A stretch of DNA of 64,000 bases from Nocardia ignorata NBRC 108230 (lineage in GTDB: Bacteria; Actinomycetota; Actinomycetes; Mycobacteriales; Mycobacteriaceae): positions 124,001 through 188,000 of the forward strand of contig NZ_BDBI01000009.1 in the NCBI RefSeq assembly GCF_001612905.1, in the 5' to 3' direction. This document shows positions 9,401 to 18,705 of the stretch, piece after piece. The stretch's first letter is position 1; each line of letters opens with the position of its first letter. The notes beneath the pieces were generated by a model. The model had not been told where the DNA came from and searched no databases. It saw only the letters and a list, made by a program, of their open reading frames with translations. Both the position numbers and the translations under genes were made by a program.

Positions 9401-10724
9401 AGCGGAATACGTTGTCGACGGCGATGTCTATACCGAAGACGAAGCCGCCCAGTCGCGGTCGGACTTTCAACCGATCGTGCCAGCGCTCGTTTTTCGCAGC
9501 ATGGAGGTCAGCCTCAACGCCACGACGGTGCGCCGACCTGGCTCCGACGACAGCGGTCATACTCCGACCGCGCCCCGCGCCGAGCCGGAGCATCCGTCGA
9601 CACTTGTTGTGAAGGATTTGCGGTCACAGTTGCGGCGGTCGGGCATCGATGTCTGGCTGGGATTGCATCTCGAGGGAAAAACCATCTATTGGGCAATGCT
9701 GACCGCGAGTGAGGCGGCATCCGGAACGTTGCTCGTCGGTGCGGCGACGGAGATCGGTTCGGCACTCGCCGAATTCGACGACCACGTTCGGCTCCGAAAA
9801 ATGGATCTGCTCGGCATCGCAGGATCACCGGACGAACTGGCGCTGACCGAACCGCTGGCAGCTCTGGTGCCGCAACAAGTGCGCGCCGTGCTCGCCGACC
9901 GCACGTCCTCCGCGGACGTCAAGCGGCTGGCACTGGCGTTCTCACCGGAGCTCTCGGTGGTGCCATGGCCGATTCTGCCGGTCGGCGGGCCCGATCAGCG
10001 GCTGGTGGAGCTTTGTTGCTTGCGTGTGTGGTGCTCGCAAGGAGTGGAGGGCAAGCGCACCTCACCGCCCGAACCGCTCGGGCCACTGCCGATCTCGGTG
10101 TGCTGTGACGACCCGACCGGGACGCTACGGCCAGGTCGTTTGTTCGCCGCGGCATCCGCGCACTTCGTGCTCGGGTCCGCCGATACCGGACGGGTCGAGC
10201 TCGCGAGCAGAGACAATGTCGCCCGGGCATTGTCGTGGACACGGCACAACCTGCCGCAGTCGTTGGCGTTCTTTCGCTCGCACTCCGATCAGGGGTACGA
10301 CGCCGCGCACTCCACACTTCGTCTGGCTGGTGAGGACGAGATCGTTGCTGGCGAATTGCACGGTCGCTACGGAACGGGCGAGCCGTTCGTGCCCATGCCG
10401 ACCAGGGTGGTCCTCTCGAGTTGCTCCAGCTCGTCGATGAGTGGACATGGCGGCGCGAGCATCGGCCTCGCGGCGGGCTGTATCGCAGCGGGGGCGTCGG
10501 GCGTGGTGGCCACCGGAATCGATGTCGCCGATGTGCCGTTCACGCTGGATCTGGACAACCAACTGATCTCCTACCTACGCCACGGTGCCGAACACGATCG
10601 GCAGCTGCGCGAACTGCACATTCGACTGCTGCACGAATGGCGAACCGGCGGGCGCACACGGAGGTGGCCGGACGAAATCACCGAGTCTCACCCACTCGTG
10701 TGGTCGTACTACTGGGCGTTCTGA
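6424..10724 (+). CDS. membrane-anchored CHAT-domain protease (one frameshift near 8997)
   Basis: The chosen start is the ATG at 6424 with GGAAGG upstream. About 1,430 codons encode a soluble N-terminus, then six or more hydrophobic helices at roughly residues 175-420 (VVFLVLMIMAVV, PLLAAGALLLTIAST and others). A long alpha-helical repeat region (TPR-like, residues 430-960) and a C-terminal CHAT caspase-like peptidase follow. The His-Cys dyad is seen in FFRSHSDQG (near 10280) and VVLSSCSSSS (near 10420). The frame breaks at 8996-8998: YAVAR should read on as VAELLVDADRSSEALD, which one missing G explains. CHAT proteases act in bacterial conflict systems by cleaving effectors. The gene heads a tight operon with a second CHAT gene (28 bp gap) and a hydrolase. 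Confidence 0.85.
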
Positions 10725-10751
10725 GAAGAGAACAGGAGAACAGGACTGCCC

Positions 10752-12794
10752 ATGGAAATCGTCGTCGAAATGCTCGTGATCGCCCGCACTCGCAAGGTGC
10801 CGGACTGGGGCCATACGGTGCGCGCCGAAGCGGAATTGCTAGAGATCGCCGACGAGGTCGATCGAGTGTGCTCGGTGGCCTTGCCGGACGATCCGGCACT
10901 GGCCCTGCTGTCGCGCGAGGCGTCCAGTCGCGCCGGGGCGTCCCGCTTCGCGCGGACACAGGCCGCCGAGGTGCTGGATGAGACCGCCCGGCGCGACGAC
11001 AACTTCGCCGCTGCGTTGTGGCAGGCCGTCCACCTTGGTCTGGAGCCATTGGAAGACACCACCGGTGACCGTCGAGGAAGCGAAACGCAGGCAGGCGCGG
11101 GAAGTCTCACGGACTTGCGCAAGCTCAACCCGGCCATCTGGCTGAACCGAGTGCGGACTTGGCCGCGCGCCCACCTCGCCGACGCATCCGCCGAATCGGT
11201 TATCGCGGACTACGCGCCCTATCCGCGGTTGGAGGTCGCCGCCGTCATTCTCGCGCACACGCCAGTGCCACTGACGGTCGGACTGGGTGCTCACTACGAC
11301 CCGGCGACCACCGTCGCGGGTCCCGTCCGCATCCCGTATCCGGACCAACAGCTCGATCTGCGTGTCGATATCCTCGTCGACCCACGGTCGTTCACCCTCC
11401 ACGGCCCGTCCACCGTGCACCTGCCGGTAACGGGCGACGACCCGTATCCGGTTCGGACGCTGCGACTGACCGCGCACACCGCGCCGGAGCTGACACCCGA
11501 ACGCACGATCCGGTTGATCTACCGCCTCGGCGACCGGATCGTCGGACTCGCCTCCCGGACGATCACTGTCACGACCGACCGGGCCCGCCTGGACGCCTTC
11601 GGTTTTCGCCCCCCACAGCATCGCATGCTCGACCTGATGCCACTGGTGGAAAGCGCTCCACCGGACCTGGTGTTGGTGCTCTTCCGTGCGGACGAGCGCG
11701 ACGAGACCTATGTCTGGGAGGCGTTTCCGTTCGGTGGGCGCGCGACTCTGGCAGACGGCGAGCGACGGAGCCGGATCGACGGTTCGGCGCGTGATCTGGC
11801 CACACACACCAGCCGACTGGTCGTGGAGGAGAACTTCCGCGGGCCGGCGGCCTACGACATGATCAGCGGTTACGGCGACCTGATCCAGTCGGCGATTCCG
11901 GCGGGGATCCGCACAGTGCTGCGCGATCTCGTCGATGCAAGCGCGGAGCCGCCGACGATGCTGCTGCTGACCGAGGAAGCTTTCGTGCCATGGGAACTGG
12001 CCGTCCTCGACCCTCCGATGCGGTCGGCGTTCGGTGGCGACGCGCCGTTCCTCGGGGCACATGTAGCGATGTCACGGTGGCCGTTCAGCACCGACGGCGC
12101 GGGTGCGGGTGTCAACACCCACCAGCACACGGTGCGCCGGCACGCGGCGGTGGCCGCGAAGTACCCCGCACAGTGGAAGAGCCGGTTTCGCGAACTGCCG
12201 CACGCTGTGGCGGAAGCGGATCGTTTCAACGGTGTCTACGCCCCGGTCGTCGCGGTCGCACCGACTCGCCACGACGTCGTCGCCTGTCTCAGCGGGGAGC
12301 TGCCGGTGGATTTGCTGCACCTGGCCGTGCACGGCGACTACGACCCGAGTCAGCGGGAGGACGGTCTGGTGTTTCCCGATCCGCGGACAACCGAGCGCCC
12401 TGAGTTCTTGACGTCCCTGGCTGTGCGTGGGTTGCGCAACGACACCGCGGCGCCGTTCGTGTTCGTCAACGCCTGCCTGATGGCGGCCGGGGACACGATA
12501 CTCGGCAGCTATGCCGGATTCGCCGCCGCCGTGCTGCGCACCGGCGCCGTCGGGGTGGTCGCGCCGATATGGAGCGTTGACGATGCCGATGCCGCCCGCG
12601 TCGCTCAATGGTTCTACCGACACGCCTATGGCGAGTCCGCGGTTCCCGTGGCCGAACTGCTGCGGCGGCTGCGAGCCGAGTACACCCGCGCCGACGTCAC
12701 CGCAGCGGGTGATCGGGCCGCGCCGACCGCGCTCGCTTACCAGGCGTTCGGCCACCCGCGGCTCACCTTGCTGCGCACCACCCCCGAAAGGTAG
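10752..12794 (+). CDS. second CHAT-domain protease
   Basis: The 680-residue product starts at ATG 10752, 28 bp after the first CHAT gene. There are no membrane segments. The N-terminal half is a mixed domain with a beta-rich segment (residues about 190-275, PYPDQQLDLRVDILVDPRSF) that may be a sandwich. The C-terminal CHAT domain carries DLLHLAVHGDYD (catalytic His near 12328) and FVFVNACLMAAG (catalytic Cys near 12470). The beta-sandwich plus CHAT layout suggests a sensing region controlling the protease. It is probably cotranscribed with both neighbours. Substrate unknown; the adjacent hydrolase is the obvious candidate. Confidence 0.88.
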   Translation: MEIVVEMLVIARTRKVPDWGHTVRAEAELLEIADEVDRVCSVALPDDPALALLSREASSRAGASRFARTQAAEVLDETARRDDNFAAALWQAVHLGLEPLEDTTGDRRGSETQAGAGSLTDLRKLNPAIWLNRVRTWPRAHLADASAESVIADYAPYPRLEVAAVILAHTPVPLTVGLGAHYDPATTVAGPVRIPYPDQQLDLRVDILVDPRSFTLHGPSTVHLPVTGDDPYPVRTLRLTAHTAPELTPERTIRLIYRLGDRIVGLASRTITVTTDRARLDAFGFRPPQHRMLDLMPLVESAPPDLVLVLFRADERDETYVWEAFPFGGRATLADGERRSRIDGSARDLATHTSRLVVEENFRGPAAYDMISGYGDLIQSAIPAGIRTVLRDLVDASAEPPTMLLLTEEAFVPWELAVLDPPMRSAFGGDAPFLGAHVAMSRWPFSTDGAGAGVNTHQHTVRRHAAVAAKYPAQWKSRFRELPHAVAEADRFNGVYAPVVAVAPTRHDVVACLSGELPVDLLHLAVHGDYDPSQREDGLVFPDPRTTERPEFLTSLAVRGLRNDTAAPFVFVNACLMAAGDTILGSYAGFAAAVLRTGAVGVVAPIWSVDDADAARVAQWFYRHAYGESAVPVAELLRRLRAEYTRADVTAAGDRAAPTALAYQAFGHPRLTLLRTTPER

Positions 12795-12802
12795 CGAAAA
12801 CA

Positions 12803-14317
12803 GTGCCAGAGGAAATGCCGCTCGATCCCTCAGGGCATCGGGTCGTGATCCAGAACTCGACCGCTTTGCGCACACCCGGACTCGCCGGTCGCGCCAAGGT
12901 CTCGACGGCCCGTAGTGTCGCTGACCTCGGACCTGGGTTCGAGGACTCTTTGCTGCGCAACGAGATCGAGTCCGAACTGACCATCGAGATCAGTGATACG
13001 AGGGAACTCACGTCCTCGGCCGACACGCGGGGAGCCGGTGGCCTCGACGACATCGAGATCGAAGCCGCCGATCTAGGACCTGGCTGGGCGCAGGTGCTGC
13101 TCTACCAGTCCGAGGACGGAGCGCTGTCCTGGCACTTCCCGCAAGAGGTGGCGCGTCTCAACGGTACTCGCGGGGGTGCGGGCAATGTCACCTTCCGTGT
13201 GCCGAGGGTGGTGGTACCACCACCTGACGGCGGCACCCCAGGAACCCGAGGGCTCATGGGTGCGCTCGGCGTCAAGGTATTGCAGATCTTCGCCTTCCGG
13301 CTCGTTCGTGAGACTGCGGGTTGGGTCGGCGCCCGATTCGCCGAACAGTTCGAGAATCGGTACCGGCCGCACCGATTGCGCACCTTCACCCCCGACGACT
13401 ACGCCGCCCCCAGTTCTGCGGCACTCGCGCCCGAACACCTGCGCAGACTGAGCGTGGGCCGGGCGCTGCTGGTCGTCCATGGCACGTTCAGCACCACGCA
13501 CACCGCGTTCGGGCGGCTGCCGATCGAGACGGTTCGGTCCCTCGACGCCCGCTACGGCGGACGAGTGCTCGCGCTCGACCACCCCACCGCGTCACGCACA
13601 CCCGAACAGAACATCCGCTGGCTCGCCGACCATCTGCGCGAACGCGGCGCCACCCTCGATCTCGACGTGCTGTGCCACTCTCGTGGCGGCCTCGTCGGCC
13701 GCATGGCCTGCGAGCGCTCAGATCTGGCTGGCGTCGCCGACGTACTGCGGGTCAACTCGGTGGTGCTGGTCGGCACACCGAACTTCGGCACTGCGCTGGC
13801 CGATGTGGCCCGACTGGAACAGTTGGTCGACCGCTTCACCACCATGCTGAGATTCCTGCCGGACAACGGTGTCACCGACGTGCTCGATATCGTGCTGGCC
13901 CTGGTCAAACAGATCGCCGCAGGCGTCGCGACCGGATTGGACGGGTTGATGGCCATGAACCCGCGCGGTGAGTTCCTGTCACAGATATTGACCGGCTCTG
14001 CACGAACCACCGCGCGGTACTACGCCGCCGCAGCGGACTACGATCCCCCGTCCGGCTCACCGTTGGCCAGAATCGTGAGCGATGGAGCCGCCGATTTCGT
14101 ATTCGGACAGGAGGACAACGATCTCGTGGTGCCGACTGTCGGCGCGTTGGCGGAGGCGAGCCCCTCGTTGCCCATCGATGACCGGGTGCGCTTCGATGTC
14201 ACTCACGCCGTCGACCATTTCAGCTATTTCGCCCGGCCCGAGCTCTCAGCCGCGCTTCATCGATGGTTGCCGGGTGCTGGGGCCGTCGACGTGGACCGCC
14301 ATCGTGGCGCCGAATGA
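12803..14317 (+). CDS. alpha/beta hydrolase (lipase-like) of the CHAT operon
   Basis: The GTG at 12803 lies 8 bp after the second CHAT stop. The 504-residue product has an N-terminal region of about 200 residues with no known domain, then an alpha/beta-hydrolase core: LLVVHGTFSTTHTAF (oxyanion strand), VLCHSRGGLVGRM (nucleophile Ser293 in a C-H-S-R-G elbow), VLVGTPNFGTAL, and DNDLVVPT with HAVDHFSYF supplying the acid and His. There is no signal peptide. Residues 155-175 (LMGALGVKVLQIFAF) are hydrophobic and could bind membrane. In a protease-effector system this would be the effector, held inactive until cut; that role is inference from the operon. Confidence 0.85.
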   Translation: MPEEMPLDPSGHRVVIQNSTALRTPGLAGRAKVSTARSVADLGPGFEDSLLRNEIESELTIEISDTRELTSSADTRGAGGLDDIEIEAADLGPGWAQVLLYQSEDGALSWHFPQEVARLNGTRGGAGNVTFRVPRVVVPPPDGGTPGTRGLMGALGVKVLQIFAFRLVRETAGWVGARFAEQFENRYRPHRLRTFTPDDYAAPSSAALAPEHLRRLSVGRALLVVHGTFSTTHTAFGRLPIETVRSLDARYGGRVLALDHPTASRTPEQNIRWLADHLRERGATLDLDVLCHSRGGLVGRMACERSDLAGVADVLRVNSVVLVGTPNFGTALADVARLEQLVDRFTTMLRFLPDNGVTDVLDIVLALVKQIAAGVATGLDGLMAMNPRGEFLSQILTGSARTTARYYAAAADYDPPSGSPLARIVSDGAADFVFGQEDNDLVVPTVGALAEASPSLPIDDRVRFDVTHAVDHFSYFARPELSAALHRWLPGAGAVDVDRHRGAE

Positions 14318-14748
14318 TGTCGGGGTGACGGTGTCGGCGTGCGCGCGGATCAGTCGTGGGTCGCGATCGTTGGTGGGCCGCGAGGGCTTCGGTCGGGTCG
14401 GTGACGACGGCGGGATAGTCACGTCGGCGCGTCGGTCCATGTCCACGGGTGGGTGCATCACCTGGTCGGCAGCCCCCGCCGGAAATTGCGATCCCGGGAC
14501 CAGCGCGCGGGATTGTGCCCGTGGACGAGAATCGGGGCCCGGTCGCTAACGCGGCCTGGACCGCGAGGGGTTGATGGCCGATCACCACCGCGTCGCGCGA
14601 GCCCAGTTTCGGGTTCGGGCTTACGCCCCAACCTGCTGGTCGAGGCGTTCCTGAGCAGCGAAGTCCGGTTGCGGGCAGCTCTCGAGGTTCCTGCGAGAAA
14701 TGCGAAGCTGGGCACGATGGATCCAGGTCCCGGTTCGTCCCCGACTCA
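14318..14748. other. about 430 bp, decayed, no intact gene
   Basis: The minus strand shows short phrases with coding-like codon bias in changing frames (for example RDAVVIGHQPLAVQAAL near 14600 and RVSDRAPILVHGHNPARW near 14520), but none joins into a recognisable protein. It probably holds remnants of a lost gene. Confidence 0.3.
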
Positions 14749-15153
14749 GAGCTCGGCGTAGCGGGCCAAACTGTGCACGACTCGGCGCATACTGCGACTG
14801 AGGTACCACTCCCAGAACTGGCCCAGGACAGCAAGTTTCGGGGTGAATGTGGCTTGCCAGCGGATGTCGGTGCCCTCGGTCGGGTGGGGTGTGAGGGAGA
14901 TGTCGGCTCGGTATTCGCGCATGCCGACGAGTCGGAGCGCGGTGTAGCCGATCCCTCGGTAGGCGACGATGTCCACAATCTCGATGTCGGTCCTGACCCG
15001 CCTCTTGCGCAGCGCCCAGGCATTGTCGGCGGAAGGGATCGCTTCGACCGAATCGAACGACTGCCAGTTCGGCCAGGTCGTGACGTCGATGAGTAGTCGC
15101 TGGATGGTCGGTGGCGGCGCGCTCGACCGCGCGCGCACGTCAAATCTCGGCAC
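14746..15153 (-). CDS. SRPBCC-family protein (polyketide cyclase/START-like)
   Basis: The GTG at 15151-15153 follows AAGGA and gives VPRFDVRARSSAPPPTIQRL, the normal opening of SRPBCC proteins. It is followed by VTTWPNWQSFDSVE, and the fold ends with the long helix RSMRRVVHSLARYAEL. The 135-residue size matches single-domain members. These proteins bind hydrophobic ligands in a helix-grip fold; the ligand cannot be told. The longer upstream reading frame (to 15237) lacks a ribosome binding site and is not used. Confidence 0.8.
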   Translation of the reverse strand: MPRFDVRARSSAPPPTIQRLLIDVTTWPNWQSFDSVEAIPSADNAWALRKRRVRTDIEIVDIVAYRGIGYTALRLVGMREYRADISLTPHPTEGTDIRWQATFTPKLAVLGQFWEWYLSRSMRRVVHSLARYAEL

Positions 15154-15299
15154 TGGTGTCCTTGATTCGGCTCGATGCTGTCCGGCGTGACTCGCCGGGC
15201 ACTTTCGCTTTATTCTTGCGCATCCACCGAACTGCACGGAGTGCTGGAATCCCTCGTCGACGTGTTGCGGGCACGGCGTCTCGACCTCGGGCGGTCCGA

Positions 15300-15770
15300 T
15301 CAGCTACCCGCATGTCCGCCGCCGACCGTCTGGCTGCCCGCAAGTGGAACCGCTTCCGGGGCAATGGGAATGGTGCCCGCAGGACCGGAGGGGTAGTAGG
15401 CGGGGGTGCGCGTGGCGCTGAAGAAGTCGTCGGTCCAGCCGAGGGCGAGGGTCTTCAGGGTCGCGACGTCGGCCGGATCCGGGTGTCCGCACAGCGTTTC
15501 GCCGAGGGGATCCGAGGTGGTGCCCTCGGCGTCGGTGTGGCTTCTGTGAGGGAGCCGGACACCGACGAAGGGGCGGTGCAGGTGTGTCTGGACGGCGCTG
15601 GTCCCGGCCCAGAGGTTGTTGCACAGCCCTCCGCAACGTGGGTTCGGGCTTGCCACCGCGGCGTCGGGACTGGACCTCATCGGCCGTGACGACATTGCGC
15701 TCGTCGCGTGGGTGGAGTCGATTTCGTTGCTGATGGTGGCCAGCGAGCGGACCAAGCATCTCGTCCACGC
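15300..15770 (-). pseudogene. unidentified coding remnant
   Basis: The minus-strand frame ending at 15300 has very strong GC3 and natural composition over its last 80 codons (for example DPADVATLKTLALGWTDDFF and RTPAYYPSGPAGTIPIAPE). Upstream the frame quality falls and another frame looks better, suggesting a frameshift or truncation. I do not recognise the family and cannot place a start. The sequence between 15154 and 15300 holds nothing clear. Confidence 0.25.
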
Positions 15771-15933
15771 CACGGGTTGGTCGTGACGAAGGGGAGCTCT
15801 TCGGCGCCTCGGTGATTTAGTGCCGGTGGTTGCGATCAGATCGCGGCACGCTGTAACCAACGCGGCGCCGGGCCGGACCGTTGACCGATGAAATTCGGTG
15901 GGCATGGCGGGTTGTGGCGCGTACTGTCCGAGG

Positions 15934-16881
15934 GTGCGTTACAGCCACGTGTCGTCTCCGGAGTTCCGCGCCCGGATGACCGACCTCGCTCATCTTCTGC
16001 GGAGTTGTCGCGAAGCCCTTCTGCGGACCTCTCAGGCGCACCACTGGATGCCCGTCGAGGGCTCCGTCGCGGCTGCCGATGTCGCGGTCTTCGCCGGGCA
16101 GGCCGAGATCCGAGATGATCGGCTCGTCCTGGAAACTGTGTGTGCGTATCTCGAACTGGCGGTACACAACTGCGCGGCCCTCGCGGCTGTCTGTGAAGCT
16201 GGGGAGGTCATCGCCGCACCGCCGCAGCTCGCGCGGTCGGTGATCGAGAACTGCGCGCGGGCCTGCTGGTTGATCGACGACGAGCTCGCGTCCGTTCCGG
16301 CGTTGAATCGGCTGGCGCGCACCTACATCGACCACGATACGAGTGCTGTGGACCGGAAGTTGGCTGCGCAGAGGCTCATGGGCAAGGATTCGCCCGGCTA
16401 CAAGGGTGCGACCCAGGTGTTCGAGGCGATTCGTACTGAGATCAAGGCGGTGTTCCCGGAGACGGTCGGGGCGAACTTCAACGCGCCGAAGACCATCCAC
16501 GGCCAGCGCAACCTCAGCCTGACGCAGACGGTGGTCTGGTTCTTCGACTACCTGCACCGCAGCAGGATGGCATCGGTCGACGGGGTGGTCGCTGAGGGGC
16601 TCTATGTCCACCTGTCGAATCAAACTCACCCGACGATCTCGACCATTCGTGACCGCCGGCGTTTCATCGCACACGGTGAGCACTTCGGCACGCAGAACGT
16701 GGTCTCCTTGACCGAACTGGAGAAGCTCGTCCGGCTAGCCGTCGGCTCGGTGCAGAACGCGCTGGTGCTGGTCCATCGGTATTGCGGTTGGCCGTTCGAT
16801 CCCGATGGTGAGTTCGAAGGTCTCATCGACGAGATCGCACCGGGTCTGTTCTCGCCGGATGACCCGCGGCCGACGCCGTAG
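15934..16881 (+). CDS. hypothetical protein, helical, 315 aa
   Basis: The frame is open from 15898; the GTG at 15934 (VRYSHVSSPEFRARMTDL) is the likeliest start, with ATG 15976 as an alternative. The product is soluble and mostly helical with several conserved-looking His/Arg pairs (RDRRRFIAHGEHFG, ENCARACWLIDDE). The pattern recalls HEPN-like or DUF-type helical bundles found with defence genes, but I cannot assign a family. It precedes the HNH-like gene by 114 bp in the same orientation, so the two may be expressed together. Confidence 0.65.
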   Translation: MRYSHVSSPEFRARMTDLAHLLRSCREALLRTSQAHHWMPVEGSVAAADVAVFAGQAEIRDDRLVLETVCAYLELAVHNCAALAAVCEAGEVIAAPPQLARSVIENCARACWLIDDELASVPALNRLARTYIDHDTSAVDRKLAAQRLMGKDSPGYKGATQVFEAIRTEIKAVFPETVGANFNAPKTIHGQRNLSLTQTVVWFFDYLHRSRMASVDGVVAEGLYVHLSNQTHPTISTIRDRRRFIAHGEHFGTQNVVSLTELEKLVRLAVGSVQNALVLVHRYCGWPFDPDGEFEGLIDEIAPGLFSPDDPRPTP

Positions 16882-16995
16882 CCATCCAGCGCGGGCATTG
16901 GGTACGTGCCGGGCACGCATCGGAAACGACCTGCCGGTGAATCGCGACTACTGTCCTGGAGCCATCGGGGCACCAGCAACGTCAGGAGGGGATGC

Positions 16996-17907
16996 ATGGC
17001 CGAGTGCTTCTACTGCGGAACCGACGAGAAACTCACTCGTGCCCACCTGTTCCATCAGCGCATTCGCGAAGTGCTCGCGAACGAATCCGAAGGGCTGACT
17101 CTCGCGTCGTCGAGTGTCAGGTCGGGCGGTGTGGAGCGGGATTTGCTTCGCCCTGGCGATGTACGCGAGATGAACGTGAAAATCCTGTGCGTCCGGTGCA
17201 ACTCGCGCTGGATGGAGCCGATCGAGAAGGCTGCTGCGCCCGTCCTGGGGTCGATCATGCGTGGGATTGGGGTCCCGCCACCCCGAGATCTGTTCCGGCT
17301 GGCGCACTGGTCGATAGTCGTTGGAGCCCTCGCGACGCAGACGGGCACCCGATTCGACGTGCCGGTCGAGCACAGGCGCCAGATCCGATTCACCGCAACC
17401 GGCCAACCTCAGTACTTCGGAACGCACTTCATCTGGACCCTGGACACCTACCCAGGTGTCCAGTTCGACTACATGCGTTTCGATGCCCGCTCGGAGGCGG
17501 GAGAGCGCGGAGTGTCTTGGTACAGCGCATTACATGCCGGTCCGCTGGTGATGGTCTCCGCCGAATTCGTACTCAATACGATGATCGCGCGGGAACTGCA
17601 CCACTCGGGGATCGAGAGCTACCTCGGCACGGTGTCGAGCAATTTGGTGTGCATTCCGGAGGCGCTCCGCACTGGACGTCGGCAAAGCGCGGTCGGCTCA
17701 GTATCGCCCTCGCACGGCGCCGTCCAAGAGTTGTATCGAAAGGTGGCCGGACCCGACGTGGAGTACGTCCCCACTCATGCAAGCTCGTTGGCGTCGATGG
17801 ACGAATGGAAAGAGCATCCATCTGCGACGTTCGACTACGGGGACACTCTCGTCGACATGCGATCCGAGCTCGACCTGAGCTATTTGGACGGGGTGTTCGA
17901 GCCCTAG
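16996..17907 (+). CDS. HNH-like zinc-binding protein (putative nuclease)
   Basis: The ATG at 16996 has an AGGAGG seven bp upstream. The N-terminus reads CFYCGTDEKLTRAHLFHQRI, a C-x2-C pair followed by a His-containing helix. Then comes ILCVRCNSRWMEPIE, the second C-x2-C with the Asn of an HNH/recombination-endonuclease VII-like treble clef. The remaining about 220 residues form an unknown domain. Proteins of this layout are usually annotated only as HNH-like hypothetical proteins. The full set of metal and catalytic residues is plausible but unproven. A decayed CRISPR remnant follows 47 bp after the gene. Confidence 0.7.
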   Translation: MAECFYCGTDEKLTRAHLFHQRIREVLANESEGLTLASSSVRSGGVERDLLRPGDVREMNVKILCVRCNSRWMEPIEKAAAPVLGSIMRGIGVPPPRDLFRLAHWSIVVGALATQTGTRFDVPVEHRRQIRFTATGQPQYFGTHFIWTLDTYPGVQFDYMRFDARSEAGERGVSWYSALHAGPLVMVSAEFVLNTMIARELHHSGIESYLGTVSSNLVCIPEALRTGRRQSAVGSVSPSHGAVQELYRKVAGPDVEYVPTHASSLASMDEWKEHPSATFDYGDTLVDMRSELDLSYLDGVFEP

Positions 17908-17953
17908 CCTGTGCTCGGCGAACCGGCACAGATGAATCTCACACCGCCGGACT

Positions 17954-18104
17954 CGCCGTCCCGCAGCCCGTGAGATGAGCCCAGGTGAGGCCCAGGCGCC
18001 TGCGGATCGGTGATGTGCTCCCCGCGCGAGCGGGGACGAGCCTGGGGGGCGGCCCGCGCCACCCCCGCGAAGGTTCGTGCTCCCCGGGCAAACCGAGACG
18101 CTCC
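17954..18104 (+). CRISPR. decayed type I-E-like CRISPR remnant (one good repeat, two degenerate)
   Basis: The 28-bp unit at 18015-18042 begins GTGCTCCCCGCGCG and ends AGCGGGGACGAGCC, which is the I-E repeat type of actinobacteria with its short palindrome. At 18077-18104 a copy matches 21 of 28 bases (first ten identical), 62 bp downstream. At 17954-17981 a poorer copy keeps the terminal ATGAGCC, exactly 61 bp upstream. Period and spacer lengths (33-34 bp) are those of I-E arrays. No cas gene is in the window. Confidence 0.6.
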
Positions 18105-18144
18105 ACCAGTTCGCCAACGGCGGTCGACCGGCGTCTCGCGCGTT

Positions 18145-18705
18145 CTAGTCTGATGGGTCGTCAGTGTCCCGGTTTTCGTCGGGAAGATCCCACTCGTCCT
18201 GGTCGTACATGGCGGAATAGAGGATTGACAGCGCGTCCGTCGGGTGGAGATGCTCGGAGACTGTGTTACCACGCAGGTATTGCCGGAGACTCTCGGCGAG
18301 CGCGCGTGCCGCGGCCACGACCTCGTCGGCGGAGGTGGGCGCGACCTCGGTGTCGAGCACCCGAAGCAGGTGGGGGAAGGCGCGTTTGGCGTCATGACGC
18401 GCGGCGACGGCGTCTGCGCGGGCATTCCGACGGTCCTGGGCGGTGTCGGCGCGGTACTGGTACTCGGTGTCGGTCTCGATACGTTCGATGTCGGAGACAA
18501 GTGAGGACGCGAGTTGGAAAAACTCGTTCTCTCGTGTCCGGGTGTAGGAGTCCGCGGCCCGAGACGGGTTGGTGGCGAAGAATCGTCGGCGCTTCCACGT
18601 ATCGTTGATCGATCGGGCGGGGCCGCGGACCGCGTGTACGCGGTCTCGACCGGCCTGCAGCATCGAGGATGCACTGTCCGTCACGCGGTCTCGGATTCCC
18701 ACCAC
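18145..18705 (-). CDS. hypothetical protein, 186 aa, charged helical
   Basis: The start is the GTG at 18703-18705 (VVGIRDRV, then TDSASSMLQAG). The product is rich in Arg, Asp and Glu with long predicted helices (FFQLASSLVSDIERIETDTE, RADTAQDRRNARADAVAARH) suggesting a coiled coil, and an acidic tail (DLPDENRDTDDPSD). It has no membrane segment and no known motif. It stands alone beside the CRISPR remnant; the 600 bp upstream are empty. I do not recognise it. Confidence 0.6.
   Translation of the reverse strand: MVGIRDRVTDSASSMLQAGRDRVHAVRGPARSINDTWKRRRFFATNPSRAADSYTRTRENEFFQLASSLVSDIERIETDTEYQYRADTAQDRRNARADAVAARHDAKRAFPHLLRVLDTEVAPTSADEVVAAARALAESLRQYLRGNTVSEHLHPTDALSILYSAMYDQDEWDLPDENRDTDDPSD

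Noticed and set aside
10839..12062. Long minus-strand frame inside the second CHAT gene
   Set aside because: Shadow frame; the plus-strand CHAT protein has conserved motifs throughout.
14246..14461. 71-aa minus-strand ORF after the CHAT operon
   Set aside because: Overlaps the 3' end of the hydrolase gene, has no ribosome binding site and no recognised motif.
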